From: Amycolatopsis sp. CA-128772
GTDB lineage: Bacteria > Actinomycetota > Actinomycetes > Mycobacteriales > Pseudonocardiaceae
Reading direction: 5' to 3'
NCBI RefSeq assembly: GCF_002904295.1
Contig: NZ_PPHG01000060.1
Span: 38,663 to 102,662, forward strand
Length of the DNA: 64,000 nucleotides
In this document: piece after piece, positions 15,775-23,628 of the stretch
How the letters are laid out: each line of letters begins with the position of its first letter
Position numbering within the stretch: the first letter of the stretch is position 1
Position numbers and translations under genes: made by a program
Notes under the pieces: model-generated
The model's database searches: none
What the model was told of the DNA's origin: nothing
Seen by the model: only the letters and a program-made list of their open reading frames with translations

Positions 15775-17301
15775 GTGACTGCCACTGAAGACACCGGGAT
15801 CCGGTGGGGTACCGGCGCCGCCCGCGGCCTGCTCGCGACCACCATCCTCGGCTCGGGCATGGCGATGCTCGACGGCACCATCGTCAACGTCGCCCTGCCC
15901 CGCATCGGCGCCGAGCTCAACGCCTCCGTCGCCGGGCTCCAGTGGATCCTCGACGGCTACCTGCTGGCGCTCGCCGCGCTGATCCTCGTCGCGGGCTCGC
16001 TCGGCGACCGGTACGGCCGGCGCCGCATGTACCTCGTCGGGGTGGTCTGGTTCGGCGTCGCGTCCGGGCTGTGCGCCGCCGCGACGTCCACCGAGATGCT
16101 CGTCGCGATGCGGATCCTGCAGGGCATCGGCGGCGCCCTCCTGACGCCGGGGTCGCTCGCGATCCTGCAGTCGTCCTTCGCGCACGACGCCCGCGCCCGC
16201 GCGATCGGCGCCTGGTCCGGCCTCGGCGGCATCGCGGCCGCCGCCGGGCCGCTGCTCGGGGGCTTCCTCGTGCAGGTCTGGTCGTGGCGGCTGGCGTTCC
16301 TGATCAACGTGCCGATCGCGGTCGCCGTGGTGCTCATGGCCCGGAGGTTCGTCCCCGAATCGCGTGACCCGGACGCCACCGGGCACCCGGACTTCGGCGC
16401 CGCCGCGCTCGGCGCCCTCGGCCTCGCCGGGGTGACGGGCGCGCTGGTCGAGGCGCCCGCCCGCGGCGTCGGCGACCCGCTGGTGCTGGTCGCGGGCCTG
16501 CTGGGGATCGCCGGGCTGGCCGCGTTCGTCGCCGTCCAGCACCGCTCGCGCGAGCCGCTCGTGCCGCCGTCGCTGTTCCGCGACCGCACGTTCACCCTCT
16601 CGAACGCGCTGACCTTCGTCGTCTACGCGGCCCTCGGCGGGGTGATGATGCTGCTGGTCATGCAGCTGCAGGTCTCGCTCGGCTACTCGCCGACCGCGTC
16701 CGGGCTGGCCGGGTTGCCGCTGACGGTGATCATGCTGCTGCTTTCCGGCCGCTCCGGCGCGCTCGCGCAGCGCATCGGCCCGCGGACGCAGCTGGTCGTC
16801 GGGCCGATCGTGGTCGGCGTCGGGATGCTGCTGATGCTGCGCATCGCGCCGGGCGCGTCCTACCTCGGCGCGGTGCTGCCCGCGGTGGTGGTGTTCGGCC
16901 TCGGCCTGGCGACGGTGGTGGCCCCGGTGACCGCGACGGTGCTCGCCGCGGCCCCGGACCGCTACGCCGGCGTCGCGTCCGGCGTCAACAACGCGATCGC
17001 CCGATCGGGTGGCCTGCTGGCGGTGGCGGTGCTCCCGGCGGCGGCCGGGCTGACCGGCGAGGCGTACACGGACCCGGTGGCCCTGACGGCGGGCTGGCGG
17101 ACGGCGCTGGTCATCTGCGCGGCCCTGGCGATTGCGGGCGGCCTGATCGCGCTGGGCATCCACAACGGCGTCCTCGCGCCGCCGTCGTCGTCAGACGCCA
17201 AGCCCGACGACGAGTGCCCCCACCTGGGCGACTGCTACCACTGCGGCGTCGAGGGCCCGCCGACGCACATCCGCCGGGGCTCCTCCGTCGCCGGCTCCTA
17301 G
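15775..17301 (+). CDS. MFS drug:H+ antiporter, DHA2 (EmrB/QacA) family
   Basis: 508 aa, about 14 transmembrane helices. DHA2 hallmarks are motif D1 (M-L-D-G-T-I-V-N-V-A-L-P) in TM1, motif A (G-S-L-G-D-R-Y-G-R-R-R) between TM2 and TM3, and motif C-like G-P-L-L-G-G in TM5. It should export hydrophobic compounds. The C-terminal tail is unusual: a cytosolic Cys/His cluster (C-P-H-L-G-D-C-Y-H-C) about 27 residues from the end. GTG start, preceded by AAGGTGA. It ends 103 bp before the convergent dehydratase gene, with repeats in the gap. Confidence 0.9.
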   Translation: MTATEDTGIRWGTGAARGLLATTILGSGMAMLDGTIVNVALPRIGAELNASVAGLQWILDGYLLALAALILVAGSLGDRYGRRRMYLVGVVWFGVASGLCAAATSTEMLVAMRILQGIGGALLTPGSLAILQSSFAHDARARAIGAWSGLGGIAAAAGPLLGGFLVQVWSWRLAFLINVPIAVAVVLMARRFVPESRDPDATGHPDFGAAALGALGLAGVTGALVEAPARGVGDPLVLVAGLLGIAGLAAFVAVQHRSREPLVPPSLFRDRTFTLSNALTFVVYAALGGVMMLLVMQLQVSLGYSPTASGLAGLPLTVIMLLLSGRSGALAQRIGPRTQLVVGPIVVGVGMLLMLRIAPGASYLGAVLPAVVVFGLGLATVVAPVTATVLAAAPDRYAGVASGVNNAIARSGGLLAVAVLPAAAGLTGEAYTDPVALTAGWRTALVICAALAIAGGLIALGIHNGVLAPPSSSDAKPDDECPHLGDCYHCGVEGPPTHIRRGSSVAGS

Positions 17302-17304
17302 CCA

Positions 17305-17390
17305 AAGCGCCCCAATGTGGCGTTGGGCGCGTTGGATGCACCGAACGCCACATTGGGTGCGTTGGACGCACCGAACGCCACATTGGGGTG
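17305..17390. repeat. 30-bp tandem repeat locus A (convergent 3' ends)
   Basis: It opens with AAGCGCCCCAATGTGGCGTT and continues with two 30-bp units, GTTGGAYGCACCGAACGCC plus ACATTGGGKTG-like ends, at 17331-17360 and 17361-17390. The opening word and the unit ends are inverted relative to each other, so the segment can fold into a long hairpin. The same family occurs at 33481-33687. Confidence 0.85.
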
Positions 17391-17404
17391 TTCGGGGCCG
17401 GCTC

Positions 17405-18355
17405 CTAACCCGCCAGGATCTCGGCGAACAGTGCCGGGTCGGCGTTGCCGCCCGAGACGAGGGCGACCGTCTTGCCCGGCGGCAGCTCGTCGGCGTGGGA
17501 CAGGTACGCCGCCGTTGTCACCGCGCCGCTCGGCTCGGCCACCAGGCGGGCCTTGCGGGCCAGCACGCGGACCGCGTCGCGGATCTCGTCCTCGGTGACC
17601 GTCACCATCTGGTCGACCACCTCGCGCAGGTGGGCGAAGGTCAGCTCCGACGGCTGGGAACGCAGGCCGTCGGCGATCGTGCGGGCTCGGTCGGCCTGCG
17701 GCCAGCGGACCAGCTCGCCCTGCCGGAGGCTGTCGGCGGCGTCCGCGGCCAGCGCGGGCTCGACACCGATCACGCGCGCCCGCGGGCAGCGGGCCCGGAT
17801 CGCGGTGCCGACGCCGGCCGCCAGCCCGCCGCCGCTGACCGGCACCAGCACCACGTCGACGTCCGGGAGGTCCTCGGCGATCTCCAGGCCGGCCGTGCCC
17901 TGCCCGGCGATGATGGCCGCGTGATCGAAGGGTGGGACGAGGGTCAGCCCGCGTTCGGCGGCCAGTTCACGCGCTTTGCCCTCGTGTTCGCCGATCGGGA
18001 CCTCGATCACCTCGGCGCCGTAGGAGCGGGTGGCCTCGACCTTGATGCGCGGCGCGACGTCGGGCACGACGATCACCGCGGGCACGCCGTACCGCTGCGC
18101 CGCGTACGCGACTGCCTGCGCGTGGTTGCCGCTCGAGTACGCGACGACGCCGCGGGCGCGGGCCGCGTCGTCGAGCGAGGCGATCGCGTTGAACGCGCCG
18201 CGCACCTTGAACGCCCCGACCGGCTGCAGGTTTTCGGGTTTGAGCCACAGGGTTCCGCGGGGATCCCAGGTCTGGAGCAGCAGGGGCGTGCGTACGGCGA
18301 CATCTTCGACGCGCTTCGCGGCGGCCTCGATGTCAGAGATCGTCACCAGTTCCAT
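17405..18355 (-). CDS. Threonine/serine dehydratase-like PLP enzyme
   Basis: 316 aa. Fold-type II PLP enzyme with Schiff-base Lys50 in V-G-A-F-K-V-R-G-A-F-N, the Asn loop S-S-G-N-H-A-Q-A, and the phosphate-binding loop S-G-G-G-L-A-A-G. There is no C-terminal ACT regulatory domain, so it resembles a catabolic threonine ammonia-lyase or serine racemase rather than allosteric IlvA. The substrate is not certain. It starts divergently from the membrane-protein gene at 18503. Confidence 0.88.
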   Translation of the reverse strand: MELVTISDIEAAAKRVEDVAVRTPLLLQTWDPRGTLWLKPENLQPVGAFKVRGAFNAIASLDDAARARGVVAYSSGNHAQAVAYAAQRYGVPAVIVVPDVAPRIKVEATRSYGAEVIEVPIGEHEGKARELAAERGLTLVPPFDHAAIIAGQGTAGLEIAEDLPDVDVVLVPVSGGGLAAGVGTAIRARCPRARVIGVEPALAADAADSLRQGELVRWPQADRARTIADGLRSQPSELTFAHLREVVDQMVTVTEDEIRDAVRVLARKARLVAEPSGAVTTAAYLSHADELPPGKTVALVSGGNADPALFAEILAG

Positions 18356-18502
18356 GTGCCGAGTATGTCAAGAAAGCGTGCGGTTTGGAGTGTCTATTAT
18401 GGACAGACGACGTGGTCCTCCTCACGCCGTGGCAACGTGGGGAGTGCCTCGCGCGCCTCAGACGTTGGACAGGGGAGAACACGGACTACCTAGATCGGGA
18501 TC

Positions 18503-19231
18503 ATGACCAAGGAGAAAGCAGCGGCTTCGGCAACGGAGGAGAAGGAAAAGTCGGGCCTGCGGATCGCGCAGGTCCTGGCGGCGGCGCTGGCGGCGGTGAC
18601 CGCGGCACTGCTCGGCTCGACGCTGGGCGTGGCGGGCACGGTGATCGGCGCCGGCGTGGCGAGCGTGGTGTCGACGGTCGGCAGCGAGCTGTACCTGCGC
18701 TCGCTCGAACGCACCCGCGCGGCGGCGCTCAAGGCGCGCCAGCTGGCGACGTCGGGAATCCGGCGGCGCGGCCCGGCGGAGGCGCCCGTGGACATCACCG
18801 ACCAGCCGACGGTCCAGCTGGAGAAGCCGTCCCGGCTGTCGGCCCGGCTGCGCAAGCTGCGCTGGCCGCTGATCATCGGCACGAGCGTGGCGGCGTTCGC
18901 GGTGGCGATCCTGTCGATCGTCGGCTTCGAGTCGGCCACGGGCACCCAGATCGGCGGCGGCACGGGCTCGAGCATCGGCAAGATCTTCACGGGCGGCAGC
19001 GGCCACGAGGACAAGACGCCGTCGACCACGCCGGCTCCCAGCACGGAGGACACGCAGGTGTCCCCGACGGAGACGACCACCAGCCCGACCGGCACCTCAA
19101 CGGCGCCGACACCGTCCGAGACCCCGACGACAACCCCGAGCACGACAACGGACCAGCCGTCGACCTCGGCCCCGGCCACAACGGCCACCCCGCCGACCAG
19201 CAAGGGCGCGGCGACGACGCCGACGCCGTGA
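18503..19231 (+). CDS. Membrane protein with Thr/Pro/Ser-rich tail
   Basis: 242 aa, unrecognised. It has a charged N-terminus, a Gly/Ala-rich hydrophobic region (about 21-62) that may span the membrane twice, a basic cytosolic section, and another helix at about 124-145. A roughly 80-residue extracytoplasmic tail is almost entirely Thr, Ser and Pro. Such tails are often O-mannosylated in actinobacteria. The ATG follows AAGGAG-like sequence. Its stop lies 1 bp from the convergent thiE stop. Confidence 0.75.
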   Translation: MTKEKAAASATEEKEKSGLRIAQVLAAALAAVTAALLGSTLGVAGTVIGAGVASVVSTVGSELYLRSLERTRAAALKARQLATSGIRRRGPAEAPVDITDQPTVQLEKPSRLSARLRKLRWPLIIGTSVAAFAVAILSIVGFESATGTQIGGGTGSSIGKIFTGGSGHEDKTPSTTPAPSTEDTQVSPTETTTSPTGTSTAPTPSETPTTTPSTTTDQPSTSAPATTATPPTSKGAATTPTP

Positions 19232-19232
19232 G

Positions 19233-19892
19233 TCAGGCCAGGCGCGTCCGGAGGTCGCGTGCCGCGGCTTCGGGGTCTTCGGCTTCGGTGATCGCCCGGA
19301 CCACCACGATCCGGGACGCGCCTGCTTCCAGCACCGAGGGCAGCCGCGGGCCGTCGATGCCGCCGATTGCGAACCACGGGCGGTCCGGGGCCCACGCCGC
19401 GGTCGACCGGACCAGGTCCAGGCCCGGGGCCGGGCGGCCCGGCTTCGTCGGCGTCGGCCAGCACGGGCCAGTGCAGAAGTAGTCCACGCCCGGCTCCGCG
19501 GCCGCCGCGAGGGCCTGGTCGAGGGAGTGGGTCGAGCGGCCGATCACGACGTCGTCGCCCAGGATGCGGCGGGCCAAGGGGACCGGGATGTCGTCCTGGC
19601 CCAGATGCAGCACGTCGGCCCCGACCGCCAGGGCCACGTCCGCCCGGTCGTTCACCGACAGCAGCGCGCCGTGGCGGGCGCACGCCTCCGCGAGCACCTC
19701 CAGCGCCGCGATCTCGCCGGCCGCCTCCAGGGCGCCGGTCTTGTCGCGCAGCTGGATGATGTCGACGCCGCCGGCGAGGGCCGCGTCGGCGAAGGCAGCC
19801 AGGTCGCCGCGCGAAGTGCGGGCGTCCGTGCAGAGGTACAGGCGCGCCGAGTCGAGGCGGGCGCGGATCTTGTCACCGGAGAGGGCGGGCAT
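19233..19892 (-). CDS. thiE: Thiamine-phosphate synthase ThiE
   Basis: 219 aa TIM barrel that joins HMP-PP and the thiazole phosphate carboxylate to give thiamin phosphate. Motifs: Y-L-C-T-D, I-I-Q-L-R-D-K near residue 44, V-N-D-R-A-D-V-A-L, L-H-L-G-Q-D-D, G-R-S-T-H-S, and the phosphate loop G-G-I-D-G at the end. The start is ATG at 19892; the frame extends further 5' over the riboswitch DNA and is not coding there. It is divergent from the riboswitch-controlled thiOSG operon and not itself under that riboswitch. Confidence 0.93.
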   Translation of the reverse strand: MPALSGDKIRARLDSARLYLCTDARTSRGDLAAFADAALAGGVDIIQLRDKTGALEAAGEIAALEVLAEACARHGALLSVNDRADVALAVGADVLHLGQDDIPVPLARRILGDDVVIGRSTHSLDQALAAAAEPGVDYFCTGPCWPTPTKPGRPAPGLDLVRSTAAWAPDRPWFAIGGIDGPRLPSVLEAGASRIVVVRAITEAEDPEAAARDLRTRLA

Positions 19893-19930
19893 AGCGGCGA
19901 CCGTACCTGTCCCGTTAAGGTGGAGGTGTC

Positions 19931-20016
19931 CGCACGGGAGCCCGAGGCACGGGCTGAGAGGGAGCTGCCGCTCCGACCGTGGAACCTGATCCGGGTCATG
20001 CCGGCGCAGGGAGCGT
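19931..20016 (+). ncRNA. TPP riboswitch of thiO-thiS-thiG
   Basis: Conserved THI-box elements are present in order: the GGGCTGAGAGG segment (from 19951) and CTGATCCGGGTCATGCCGGC followed by GCAGGGAG (19986-20013). The terminal GGGAG is both the 3' strand of the basal stem and the Shine-Dalgarno of thiO (ATG 20023). TPP binding should therefore block translation. Confidence 0.93.
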
Positions 20017-20022
20017 GATCCC

Positions 20023-21096
20023 ATGACGAACCTGGCCGTGGTCGGCGGCGGCGTGATCGGCCTGTCCGCAGCGTGGCGCGCCGCGCGCACCGGCCGGGAA
20101 GTCACCCTCTACGACCCCGAGCCCGTCCGCGGCGGCGCGTCCTGGCTGGCCGGCGGCATGCTCGCCCCGGTCACCGAGGCGTGGCCGGGCGAGGAGGACG
20201 TCCTCCGCCTCGGTGAAGAGTCGCTCAGGCGCTGGCCCGGCTTCGCCCGCGACCTCGCGCAGGAAGGCATCGACCCCGGCCTGGCCGGCCACGGGACGCT
20301 CGTCGTCGCCTTCGACAGCGCCGACGCCGGCTACCTGGACATCCTGGCCGGCCACCTGCACGACCTCGGCCGCGCGGCCGAGCGGCTCACCGGCCGGGCG
20401 GCCAAGCGGCTCGAACCGGGCCTCGGTTCCGTCCGAAGTGGACTCCACGTGCCCGGCGACCTGGCCGTGGACAACCGGAAACTCCTGCAAGCCCTGTACG
20501 CCGCCTGCGTCAACCGCCAAGTCCGGTTCGAACGCCAGCGCGTCGAAGAGCTCCCGGACGCCGAAGCCGTCGTCCTCGCCGCGGGCGCCTGGACCGGACG
20601 GCTGCACCCGCAGCTCGCCGACGCCGTCCGCCCGCTCAAGGGCGAAATCCTGCGGCTCAGGCCCCGCCGCGGGTGCCTGCCGCCGCCGGCGCACACCGTC
20701 CGGGCCGTCGTCGAGGGCCGGCCGATCTACCTCGTCCCGCGCGGTGACTCCGAGCTCGTCCTCGGCGCCACCCAGTACGAGGCCGGGTTCGACCAGGCCG
20801 TCACCGCCCGCGGGGTGCGCGAGCTGCTCGAAGGCGCCGAACGCGTCTTCCCCGCGATCACCGAGTACGAGCTGACCGAGACCGCCGCCGGCCTGCGTGC
20901 CGGCAGCCGGGACGCGCTGCCGTACCTCGGCGCCTTGGACGACGGCGTCTTCGCCGCGACCGGGCACCACCGCAACGGCCTGCTGATGGCCCCGGTGACC
21001 GCGGACGCCGTGGTCGCCTGGCTCGAGGGGGACGACCCGCCGGAAGGCACCGCGGCCTCGTCCCCCGCCCGCCTGCACCAAAAGGAGCACGTGTGA
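20023..21096 (+). CDS. thiO: Glycine oxidase ThiO
   Basis: 357 aa FAD-dependent D-amino-acid oxidase-family enzyme that makes dehydroglycine (iminoglycine) for thiazole synthesis. The Rossmann FAD motif V-V-G-G-G-V-I-G-L-S is at residues 6-15. The C-terminal G-H-H-R-N-G-L-L-M-A-P-V-T-A segment is typical of ThiO. It is directly after the TPP riboswitch, and its stop overlaps the thiS start (TGATG). Confidence 0.93.
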   Translation: MTNLAVVGGGVIGLSAAWRAARTGREVTLYDPEPVRGGASWLAGGMLAPVTEAWPGEEDVLRLGEESLRRWPGFARDLAQEGIDPGLAGHGTLVVAFDSADAGYLDILAGHLHDLGRAAERLTGRAAKRLEPGLGSVRSGLHVPGDLAVDNRKLLQALYAACVNRQVRFERQRVEELPDAEAVVLAAGAWTGRLHPQLADAVRPLKGEILRLRPRRGCLPPPAHTVRAVVEGRPIYLVPRGDSELVLGATQYEAGFDQAVTARGVRELLEGAERVFPAITEYELTETAAGLRAGSRDALPYLGALDDGVFAATGHHRNGLLMAPVTADAVVAWLEGDDPPEGTAASSPARLHQKEHV

Positions 21097-21296
21097 TGGA
21101 GATCAAGCTCAACGGCGAATGGACGGCGTTCCCGGACGCCGCCACCGTCGCCGACGTCCTCGACGCCACCGGCGGGCAGCGGCCCGGCATCGCCGTCGCG
21201 GTCGACGGCGTCGTCGTCCGCCGCGCCGACTGGGCCACCACCGCCGTCCCCAAGGGTGCGGTCCTCGACGTGCTCACCGCGGTCCAGGGAGGCTGA
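21096..21296 (+). CDS. thiS: Sulfur carrier protein ThiS
   Basis: 66 aa beta-grasp (ubiquitin-like) protein ending in the required Gly-Gly that is adenylated and thiocarboxylated to donate sulfur for the thiazole ring. AAGGAG lies 8 bp before ATG 21096; a GTG 3 bp upstream is an alternative. It overlaps the thiO stop and is followed 1 bp later by thiG. Confidence 0.93.
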   Translation: MEIKLNGEWTAFPDAATVADVLDATGGQRPGIAVAVDGVVVRRADWATTAVPKGAVLDVLTAVQGG

Positions 21297-21297
21297 G

Positions 21298-22056
21298 ATG
21301 GACGTGGAACCCCTGGTCATCGGTACGACCAAGCTGACGTCCCGGCTGATCATCGGCACCGGCGGCGCGGCCAACCTCGCCGTCCTCGAACGCGCGCTGG
21401 TCGCGTCCGGCACCGAGCTGACCACGGTCGCCATGCGCCGCGCCGACGCCGAGGGCGGCTCCGGCGTCCTCGAACTCCTGAAGCGGCTCGGCATCGAGCT
21501 GCTGCCGAACACGGCGGGCTGCCGGACGGCCGCCGAGGCCGTGCTCACCGCGCAGCTCGCGCGCGAAGCCCTGGAAACCGACCTGATCAAGCTCGAGGTC
21601 CACGCCGACGACCGGACGCTCCTGCCGGACCCGGTCGAAACGCTCGACGCCGCCGAACGGCTGGCCGCCGACGGGTTCACCGTGTTCGTCTACACGAACG
21701 ACGACCCGGTGCTCGCGCTGCGCCTGGAGGAGGCCGGCTGCGCCGCGGTGATGCCGCTGGGCGCGCCGATCGGCACCGGCCTCGGGATCCGGAATCCGCA
21801 CAACATCGAGCTGATCGTTTCGCGGGCGGGTGTCCCGGTGATCCTGGACGCCGGAATCGGTACGGCGTCGGACGCGACCCTGGCGATGGAGCTCGGCTGC
21901 GACGCCGTCCTGCTGTCCACCGCCGTCACCCGGGCGGCCGATCCCGAGCGGATGGCCGCGGCCATGCGGGCCGGCGTCCTCGCCGGACGGCTGGCCCGCG
22001 AGGCCGGACGCGTTCCGCAGCGCTTCTGGGCGCAGGCGTCGAGTCCACCTCGGTGA
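21298..22056 (+). CDS. thiG: Thiazole synthase ThiG
   Basis: 252 aa TIM barrel that condenses DXP, dehydroglycine and ThiS thiocarboxylate. Motifs: S-R-L-I-I-G-T-G-G-A, the Schiff-base lysine in L-I-K-L-E-V, N-D-D-P-V, M-P-L-G-A-P-I-G-T-G, and D-A-G-I-G-T. The ATG follows GGGAGG within the thiS 3' end. It is last in the riboswitch-controlled operon; a triple hairpin repeat follows the stop. Confidence 0.95.
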   Translation: MDVEPLVIGTTKLTSRLIIGTGGAANLAVLERALVASGTELTTVAMRRADAEGGSGVLELLKRLGIELLPNTAGCRTAAEAVLTAQLAREALETDLIKLEVHADDRTLLPDPVETLDAAERLAADGFTVFVYTNDDPVLALRLEEAGCAAVMPLGAPIGTGLGIRNPHNIELIVSRAGVPVILDAGIGTASDATLAMELGCDAVLLSTAVTRAADPERMAAAMRAGVLAGRLAREAGRVPQRFWAQASSPPR

Positions 22057-22057
22057 A

Positions 22058-22250
22058 CTGCTGGTTTTCTGGGGCTCCGGGTGGCGGAGCCCCCGGCCCG
22101 GGGCGAAGCTCCGGATAACACTGCTGGTTTTCGGGGGCTCCGGGTGGCGGAGCCCCCGGCCCGGGGCGAAGCTCCGGGATAACACTGCTGGTTTTCGGGG
22201 GCTCCGGGTGGCGGAGCCCCCGGCCCGGGGCGAAGCCCCGATATAACACC
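22058..22250. repeat. Three tandem 63-64 bp hairpin units after thiG
   Basis: Near-identical units start at 22058, 22121 and 22185. Each begins CTGCTGGTTTTC and contains a 9-10 bp perfect hairpin (GGGGCTCCG-GGTGG-CGGAGCCCC). Each continues with GGCCCGGGGCGAAGC and ends ATAACAC. The array starts 1 bp after the thiG stop and could act as a tandem terminator or REP-type element. Confidence 0.85.
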
Positions 22251-22343
22251 GGGCGCCTTCACGCCGAGCGTGCACCACGAGCCCGTAAGGTGGACGGCAC
22301 TTTCCGGCGCATCCGCGGCCGGGCAGCGCAGAAGGAGCCAGCC

Positions 22344-22769
22344 GTGACCACATCGGTTCAGGACACCTCGGGCAGGTTGTACCTCGCCGTCGGCAGGCTG
22401 TCCCGGTCGCTGCGCCAGGCCGGCGTGCCCGGGCCGGGCCACGGCGCCATCTCGGCGCTCGCGACGCTGGTGCACGCGGGCCAGCTCCGGCTCGGCGACC
22501 TCGCGGCCAAGGAGGGCGTGGCCGCGGCGACGATGTCGCGGATCATCGCGTCCCTGGTCGAGGCCGGGTACGTCAGCCGCGAGTCCGACCCGGTCGACCG
22601 CCGGGCGTGGCTGGCGAAGGCGACCGAGGAGGGCGAGCGCCTCGTCTCCGGCGTCCGGTCGACGCGGGTCCAGGAGCTGAACCGCCGGCTCGACCGCCTC
22701 TCGCCCGAGCACCGCGAAGCCCTGACGGCGGCGATCCCGGCGCTCGAAGCCCTGATCGCGGACGACTAA
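22344..22769 (+). CDS. MarR-family transcriptional regulator
   Basis: 141 aa winged-helix dimer. Motifs: L-G-D-L-A-A-K-E-G-V-A-A-A-T-M-S-R-I-I-A recognition region, then the wing V-S-R-E-S-D-P-V-D-R-R-A-W-L-A. Effector and targets unknown. The GTG at 22344 is supported by GAAGGAG 6 bp upstream. Its TAA interlocks with the TAG of the convergent ion-channel gene (CTAA, 22766-22769). Confidence 0.9.
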   Translation: MTTSVQDTSGRLYLAVGRLSRSLRQAGVPGPGHGAISALATLVHAGQLRLGDLAAKEGVAAATMSRIIASLVEAGYVSRESDPVDRRAWLAKATEEGERLVSGVRSTRVQELNRRLDRLSPEHREALTAAIPALEALIADD

Positions 22770-23569
22770 GCCGCCTTCTGCCGCAGTTCGGCCAGCTCCG
22801 CGCGCAGGGCGCGGAGCTCGTCGAGGATTTCCTGGTTGGCCGCGGCCTGCGCTTCGGCCTGCTTCGCCTCCTCCTCGCGGATGTCCTGGCGCAGCTCGTC
22901 CTCCATGCCGCTGACCACGACGGCGATGAACAGGTTCAGCACCGCGAAGCTGGACACCAGGATGTAGACGACGAAGAAGATCCAGGCCATCGGCGCCTGT
23001 TCCATGATCGTCTTCGCGATGTCGGGCCACGCCTCGCCGGTCATCACCTGGAACAGCGTGAACAGCGACGTCCCGAGGTCACCGAAGTCGCCGGGGTCGA
23101 TGCCGCCGAACAGCTTCGTCGCCATCACGCCGGCCACGAAGATGATCAGCGCGAGCAGCGCGGCGATCGACGCCATCCCGGGAATCGCGGCCAGCAGGCC
23201 GGAGACGACCTTGCGCATCGACGGCACGACGGAGATCAGCCGCAGGACGCGCAGCACGCGCAACGACCGCAGCACGGCGAACGGCCCGGTCGCCGGGATC
23301 ACCGCGATGCCGACGACCAGCAGGTCGAAGACGTTCCAGTTGTCCCGGAAGAAGGCCCCGCGGTAGGCGTAGAACTTCGCCAGCAGCTCGGCGACGAAGA
23401 TGCCCAGCGCAACGTGGTCGAGGGCGTGCAGCAGGCTGCCGTAGCCGTCCATCAGGGACGTGGACGTCTCCATGCCGAGCGTGCCGGCGTTGAAGACGAT
23501 CACGGCGATGATGAAGTTCTGGAAGCGGCGGTCTTCGAGGGCCTTCGCCACCCGCTCGCGTCCGGTCAA
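22766..23569 (-). CDS. Voltage-gated sodium channel, BacNav/NaChBac type
   Basis: 267 aa, six transmembrane segments, forming a homotetramer. S4 carries arginines every third residue (R101, R104, R107, R110). The pore loop has the selectivity sequence T177-G-E179-A-W181, comparable with TLESW in NaChBac; Glu179 is the filter carboxylate. The C-terminus (about 227-264) is a charged coiled coil rich in Glu/Ala/Leu, as in BacNav tetramerisation domains. It should conduct Na+ on depolarisation. It is convergent with, and overlaps by 4 bp, the MarR gene. Confidence 0.9.
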   Translation of the reverse strand: MTGRERVAKALEDRRFQNFIIAVIVFNAGTLGMETSTSLMDGYGSLLHALDHVALGIFVAELLAKFYAYRGAFFRDNWNVFDLLVVGIAVIPATGPFAVLRSLRVLRVLRLISVVPSMRKVVSGLLAAIPGMASIAALLALIIFVAGVMATKLFGGIDPGDFGDLGTSLFTLFQVMTGEAWPDIAKTIMEQAPMAWIFFVVYILVSSFAVLNLFIAVVVSGMEDELRQDIREEEAKQAEAQAAANQEILDELRALRAELAELRQKAA

Positions 23570-23628
23570 GGCCGCCCCCTGCGTTGGTCAAGGATGAGTA
23601 AACGCAGGGATGGTAGCGGGGTGGGTAC

